Shown: positions 6,574 to 9,184 of the stretch, one piece after another | How the letters are laid out: each line of letters opens with the position of its first letter | Position numbering within the stretch: the first letter of the stretch is position 1 | DNA from: Butyrivibrio sp. | GTDB lineage: Bacteria; Bacillota_A; Clostridia; Lachnospirales; Lachnospiraceae | Direction of reading: 5' to 3' | Assembly: GCF_024699075.1 (NCBI RefSeq) | Contig: NZ_JAILQF010000206.1 | Location: forward strand, 1 to 9,184 | Length of the DNA stretch: 9,184 nucleotides | Position numbers and translations under genes: made by a program | Notes under the pieces: generated by a model | Database searches by the model: none | Told to the model about the DNA's origin: nothing | What the model saw: only the letters and a program-made list of their open reading frames with translations

Positions 6574-7444
6574 TCGCTACCTCAATGAGATATTTACCAT
6601 AATTGGTTTTCATAAGTGGCTCAGCAAGCTTTAAAAGCTGCTCCTTGTCTATAAAGCCTCTCTTATATGCTATTTCTTCTATACATGAAATATAAAGGCC
6701 CTGTCTCTTCTGGAATGTAGCTACAAAGTCAGCTGCATCTAAAAGAGCATCGTGATTACCTGTATCAAGCCATGCAAATCCTCTTCCAAGAGTTTCTACA
6801 TAGAGATTGCCGCGGCTAAGATACTCATTATTGATACTTGTTATCTCAATTTCGCCTCTTGCACTTGGCTTTACGTTTTTAGCAATTTCTACTACATCAT
6901 TATCGTAGAAGTAAAGTCCAGGTACTGCATAATTGGACTTTGGATTTTCAGGCTTTTCTTCGATTGATATAGCCTTTCCATCCTGATCAAATTCTACAAC
7001 GCCGTACTCTCTTGGATCTCTTACATAATAACCGAAGATTGTTGCTCCTGATCCTGGTGTATTATGTCTTTCAAATACATTTCTTAATACCTTTGAAAAG
7101 CTCTGTCCGTAGAATATGTTATCTCCAAGAACAAGTGCAGCTGAATCATTGCCGATAAAATCAGCTCCGATTATAAACGCATCAGCAAGTCCTCTTGGAT
7201 GTTCCTGAACTGCATATTGCATGTTAAGTCCAAGCTGTGATCCATCACCAAAGAGTTCCTTGAATGCAGGAAGATCTCTTGGTGTAGAGATAATAAGTAT
7301 GTCTCTTATACCAGCAAGCATAAGAGTTGATAAAGGATAATAGATCATCGGCTTATCATATACCGGCATGATCTGCTTGGATACTGCCTTAGTTAAAGGA
7401 TAAAGACGTGTGCCGGATCCTCCGGCAAGAATAATACCTTTCAT
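6563..7444 (-). CDS. rfbA: Glucose-1-phosphate thymidylyltransferase
   Basis: 293 residues, normal length for RmlA/RfbA. It joins dTTP and glucose-1-phosphate to make dTDP-glucose, the first step of dTDP-L-rhamnose synthesis, in the cytoplasm; family members are commonly feedback-inhibited by dTDP-rhamnose. The nucleotidyltransferase signature is at the N-terminus ([18 protein letters not shown], residues 1-18), followed by [28 protein letters not shown] (80-90), LGDNIFYG (106-113) with the metal-binding aspartate, EYGVVEF (146-152), [10 protein letters not shown] (161-170) and WLDTGN (225-230). The ATG at 7444 has GAGGG six bases upstream. It follows rfbB after 25 bases, and its last codons overlap the start of the anchored-protein gene. 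No damage is seen. Confidence 0.97.
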   Translation of the reverse strand: MKGIILAGGSGTRLYPLTKAVSKQIMPVYDKPMIYYPLSTLMLAGIRDILIISTPRDLPAFKELFGDGSQLGLNMQYAVQEHPRGLADAFIIGADFIGNDSAALVLGDNIFYGQSFSKVLRNVFERHNTPGSGATIFGYYVRDPREYGVVEFDQDGKAISIEEKPENPKSNYAVPGLYFYDNDVVEIAKNVKPSARGEIEITSINNEYLSRGNLYVETLGRGFAWLDTGNHDALLDAADFVATFQKRQGLYISCIEEIAYKRGFIDKEQLLKLAEPLMKTNYGKYLIEVANGL

Positions 7445-7469
7445 TTTGGTCCCTCTCTATTTATGATGA

Positions 7470-8561
7470 TCAGTCAGCAAGCTTCTTGCTGTACATGCCA
7501 TCATAATATTTCTCATAGTCACCTGAAGTGATGTGCTCCATCCATTCCTGGTGCTCGAAATACCACTTGATTGTCTTGCGGATACCTTCTTTGAACATTG
7601 TCTCAGGTTCCCAGCCAATCTCAGCCTTGATCTTATCAGGAGCGATAGCATATCTTCTATCATGTCCCTTTCTGTCTTCTACATATGTAATAAGATCGTA
7701 TGTAAGATGTGCCTTTCTTGGATCATCCTCAGCAAGCTCTTCTTTTAAGATATCGATGATAGTCTTAACGATCTCGATGTTCTGCTTTTCATTGTGTCCA
7801 CCGATATTGTATGTCTCAAAGAGACGTCCCTGTTCCTGAACCATATCGATAGCCTTAGCATGATCTTCAACATAAAGCCAGTCACGAACGTTTTTACCAT
7901 CACCATAAACTGGAAGCTTCTTACCTTCAAGAGCATTGTGGATGATAAGCGGAATGAGCTTTTCAGGGAACTGATAAGGTCCGTAGTTATTAGAGCAGTT
8001 TGTGATATTAGCAGGGAAGTGATATGTATCCATATAAGCTTTTACAAGCATATCAGAACTAGCCTTAGATGCTGAATATGGGCTATGAGGAGCATAAGGT
8101 GTTGTCTCATAGAAATATCCGCCATCTTCAGGAAGTGATCCATAAACTTCATCTGTGGAAACGTGAAGGAATTTCTTGCCTTCCTTAAATGATCCATCAG
8201 GAAGCTCCCAAGCCTTCTTTGCTGCATTAAGCATTGTAGCTGTTCCAAGAACATTTGTTTCTACAAAGATCTCAGGATTTACGATTGAACGGTCAACGTG
8301 ACTTTCAGCTGCAAAGTGTACAACACGATCTATATCATTTTCTTCGAAGAGCTTAGTAATAGCCTCTCTGTCGCAGATGTTAGCCTTAACGAATGTATAG
8401 TTATCGTTAGATTCAAGGTCGCTCAAATTCTCAAGGTTTCCTGCATATGTAAGTGCATCTACATTGATAATGCGGATTGTATCACCATACTTTTTGAACA
8501 TATAGTGAATATAATTTGAGCCGATGAAGCCGGCTCCGCCTGTTACTAAATAAGTTTTCAT
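7470..8561 (-). CDS. rfbB: dTDP-glucose 4,6-dehydratase
   Basis: 363 residues, a member of the extended short-chain dehydrogenase family that converts dTDP-glucose to dTDP-4-keto-6-deoxyglucose using bound NAD. The N-terminal Rossmann motif TGGAGFIGS (residues 7-15) starts right after MKTYLV, which fixes the start at the ATG at 8561 rather than the upstream in-frame GTG at 8591. Further landmarks: AGNLENL (40-46), FAAESHVDRS (83-92), the catalytic triplet T136-D137-E138 in HVSTDEVYG, YSASK with Y162 and K166, NCSNNYGPYQFPEKLIPL (188-205) and RDWLYVEDH (226-234). An AGAGAG-like binding site lies 11 bases upstream. It is the first gene after the AT-rich gap that holds a candidate promoter, so it probably opens the polysaccharide operon. 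It supplies the substrate of the epimerase encoded downstream. Confidence 0.97.
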   Translation of the reverse strand: MKTYLVTGGAGFIGSNYIHYMFKKYGDTIRIINVDALTYAGNLENLSDLESNDNYTFVKANICDREAITKLFEENDIDRVVHFAAESHVDRSIVNPEIFVETNVLGTATMLNAAKKAWELPDGSFKEGKKFLHVSTDEVYGSLPEDGGYFYETTPYAPHSPYSASKASSDMLVKAYMDTYHFPANITNCSNNYGPYQFPEKLIPLIIHNALEGKKLPVYGDGKNVRDWLYVEDHAKAIDMVQEQGRLFETYNIGGHNEKQNIEIVKTIIDILKEELAEDDPRKAHLTYDLITYVEDRKGHDRRYAIAPDKIKAEIGWEPETMFKEGIRKTIKWYFEHQEWMEHITSGDYEKYYDGMYSKKLAD

Positions 8562-8605
8562 AGTTGGTTGGTCTCTCTTTAATAATTCCACTTATTACTT
8601 ATACT

Positions 8606-8634
8606 TTAATAAATTCAATATTTTTATTCTTCAA
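8606..8634 (-). promoter_or_regulatory. Candidate sigma-A-type promoter for the rfbB operon
   Basis: In the 109-base gap between the VanZ-like gene and rfbB, the minus strand has TTGAAG and TATTAA separated by 17 bases, each matching four of six consensus positions. The predicted start would leave a leader of about 35-40 bases before rfbB. The whole gap is AT-rich, so weak matches are easy to find. A nearby TATAAG offers an alternative -10 without a good -35. Confidence 0.35.
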
Positions 8635-8670
8635 TTTCTTTTAACCCCCTCGTATTAAAGCGCTAGATAT

Positions 8671-9184
8671 TTAATTATTATTTTTTCTAAAAACATAAAA
8701 ACCAATATCAAAAGCCAATATGCCAATAAATCCGCCTAAAGAATTAAATATAATATCATCTGTTTCAAAAACTCCTGCATTTAAATAAAATTGTGATGTT
8801 TCTATTGATACCGAAAGTAATAATAAACCCAAAAACAGAATGAAAGTATATCTTTTTTGAGTTTTTTTACATATGAACAATCTTCCAATAAAACCCAAAG
8901 GTAAAAACATTAATATATTTAACAATCCCAACCAAATAAGTCTTGTATCTCCATTTTCTCTAAAACTCAATAATGATCTCAATGGAATAATATTAATACG
9001 CCGATTTTCACTATTACCAATTCTCATAATTACAGTCATTGAATAAACTACATACGAATAAAAAATAAAAATGGCTAATGCCAATCGCTTATATACATTT
9101 CCCCAAGGTATGATGAATATTTCAAACATTATTACAACTATCAATACACTAAATGCAATGTACTGATAGTTGTTAAAAATTGAA
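8671..9184 (-). CDS. VanZ-like membrane protein, 5' end outside the window
   Basis: About 170 C-terminal residues are visible. The frame is open through the window edge (reading NNYQYIAFSVLIVV before the first TTG), so the TTG at 9144 is probably internal and the true start lies to the right. Several hydrophobic segments are present. Family landmarks of VanZ-like proteins are clear: NIIPLRSLLSF, then LLNILMFLPLGF, then an SIETSQFYLNAGVFETDD block followed by DIIFNSLGGFIG. VanZ-like proteins are small membrane proteins; the founder gives low-level teicoplanin resistance, but most homologues have no known function and often sit by surface-polysaccharide genes. The coding sequence is markedly AT-rich, with many Ile, Phe, Asn and Lys codons, unlike the rfb genes next to it. 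No role in glycan assembly can be read from the sequence. Confidence 0.85.
   Translation of the reverse strand, partial: SIFNNYQYIAFSVLIVVIMFEIFIIPWGNVYKRLALAIFIFYSYVVYSMTVIMRIGNSENRRINIIPLRSLLSFRENGDTRLIWLGLLNILMFLPLGFIGRLFICKKTQKRYTFILFLGLLLLSVSIETSQFYLNAGVFETDDIIFNSLGGFIGILAFDIGFYVFRKNNN

Noticed and set aside
8562..8670. Short TTG-initiated peptide after AGGGGG in the gap between the VanZ-like gene and rfbB
   Set aside because: It would encode only about 11 residues (LKNKNIEFIKV) in low-complexity AT-rich sequence, with no further support. The G-run may be incidental.
1..9184. CRISPR arrays, tRNA or rRNA genes, insertion sequences, phage genes
   Set aside because: No spaced repeat arrays, cloverleaf-like segments, transposase motifs or terminal inverted repeats were seen. 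Nearly all the sequence is accounted for by the minus-strand genes.

Overview
The window reads as part of a cell-surface polysaccharide locus from a low- to mid-GC Firmicute. A Lachnospiraceae member of the Butyrivibrio/Pseudobutyrivibrio kind is my best guess, based on protein style, strong AGGAGG-like ribosome binding sites and gene content; the sequence does not prove it. Every supported gene lies on the minus strand, so transcription runs from high to low coordinates.

Layout in transcription order: (1) 9184-8671, the 3' part of a VanZ-like membrane protein gene, visibly AT-richer than the rest. (2) A 109-bp AT-rich gap with a candidate promoter. (3) rfbB and rfbA, the first two enzymes acting on dTDP-sugars in reverse pathway order (dehydratase, thymidylyltransferase). 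(4) An unrecognised small protein with one membrane anchor, a predicted beta-sandwich domain and a Ser-rich tail, overlapping the end of rfbA by 11 bp. (5) A 123-bp gap with a palindrome, a triple 7-bp repeat and an imperfect hairpin. (6) rfbC (epimerase). (7) An ABC-2 polysaccharide export pair: a permease with a two-helix N-terminal extension, and an ATPase with a C-terminal Wzt-type carbohydrate-binding domain. (8) A three-part protein: class I SAM methyltransferase, kinase-like fold, unassigned beta-rich C-terminal domain. (9) The start of a family 2 glycosyltransferase gene, running off the left edge and overlapping the previous gene by 53 bp.

Together these genes suggest synthesis and ABC-dependent export of a glycan containing rhamnose or another dTDP-6-deoxyhexose. 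rfbA, rfbB and rfbC would make dTDP-4-keto-L-rhamnose; the final reductase (rfbD/rmlD) is not in view. The most interesting point is the run permease, ATPase with carbohydrate-binding domain, methyltransferase-kinase, glycosyltransferase. It has the same order and domain logic as wzm-wzt-wbdD-wbdA of the E. coli O9a O-antigen locus, where WbdD caps the finished chain with methyl phosphate and Wzt recognises the cap. I infer a similar 'cap, recognise, export' chain-length control in a Gram-positive cell envelope. Start codons were re-chosen for several genes from ribosome binding sites.
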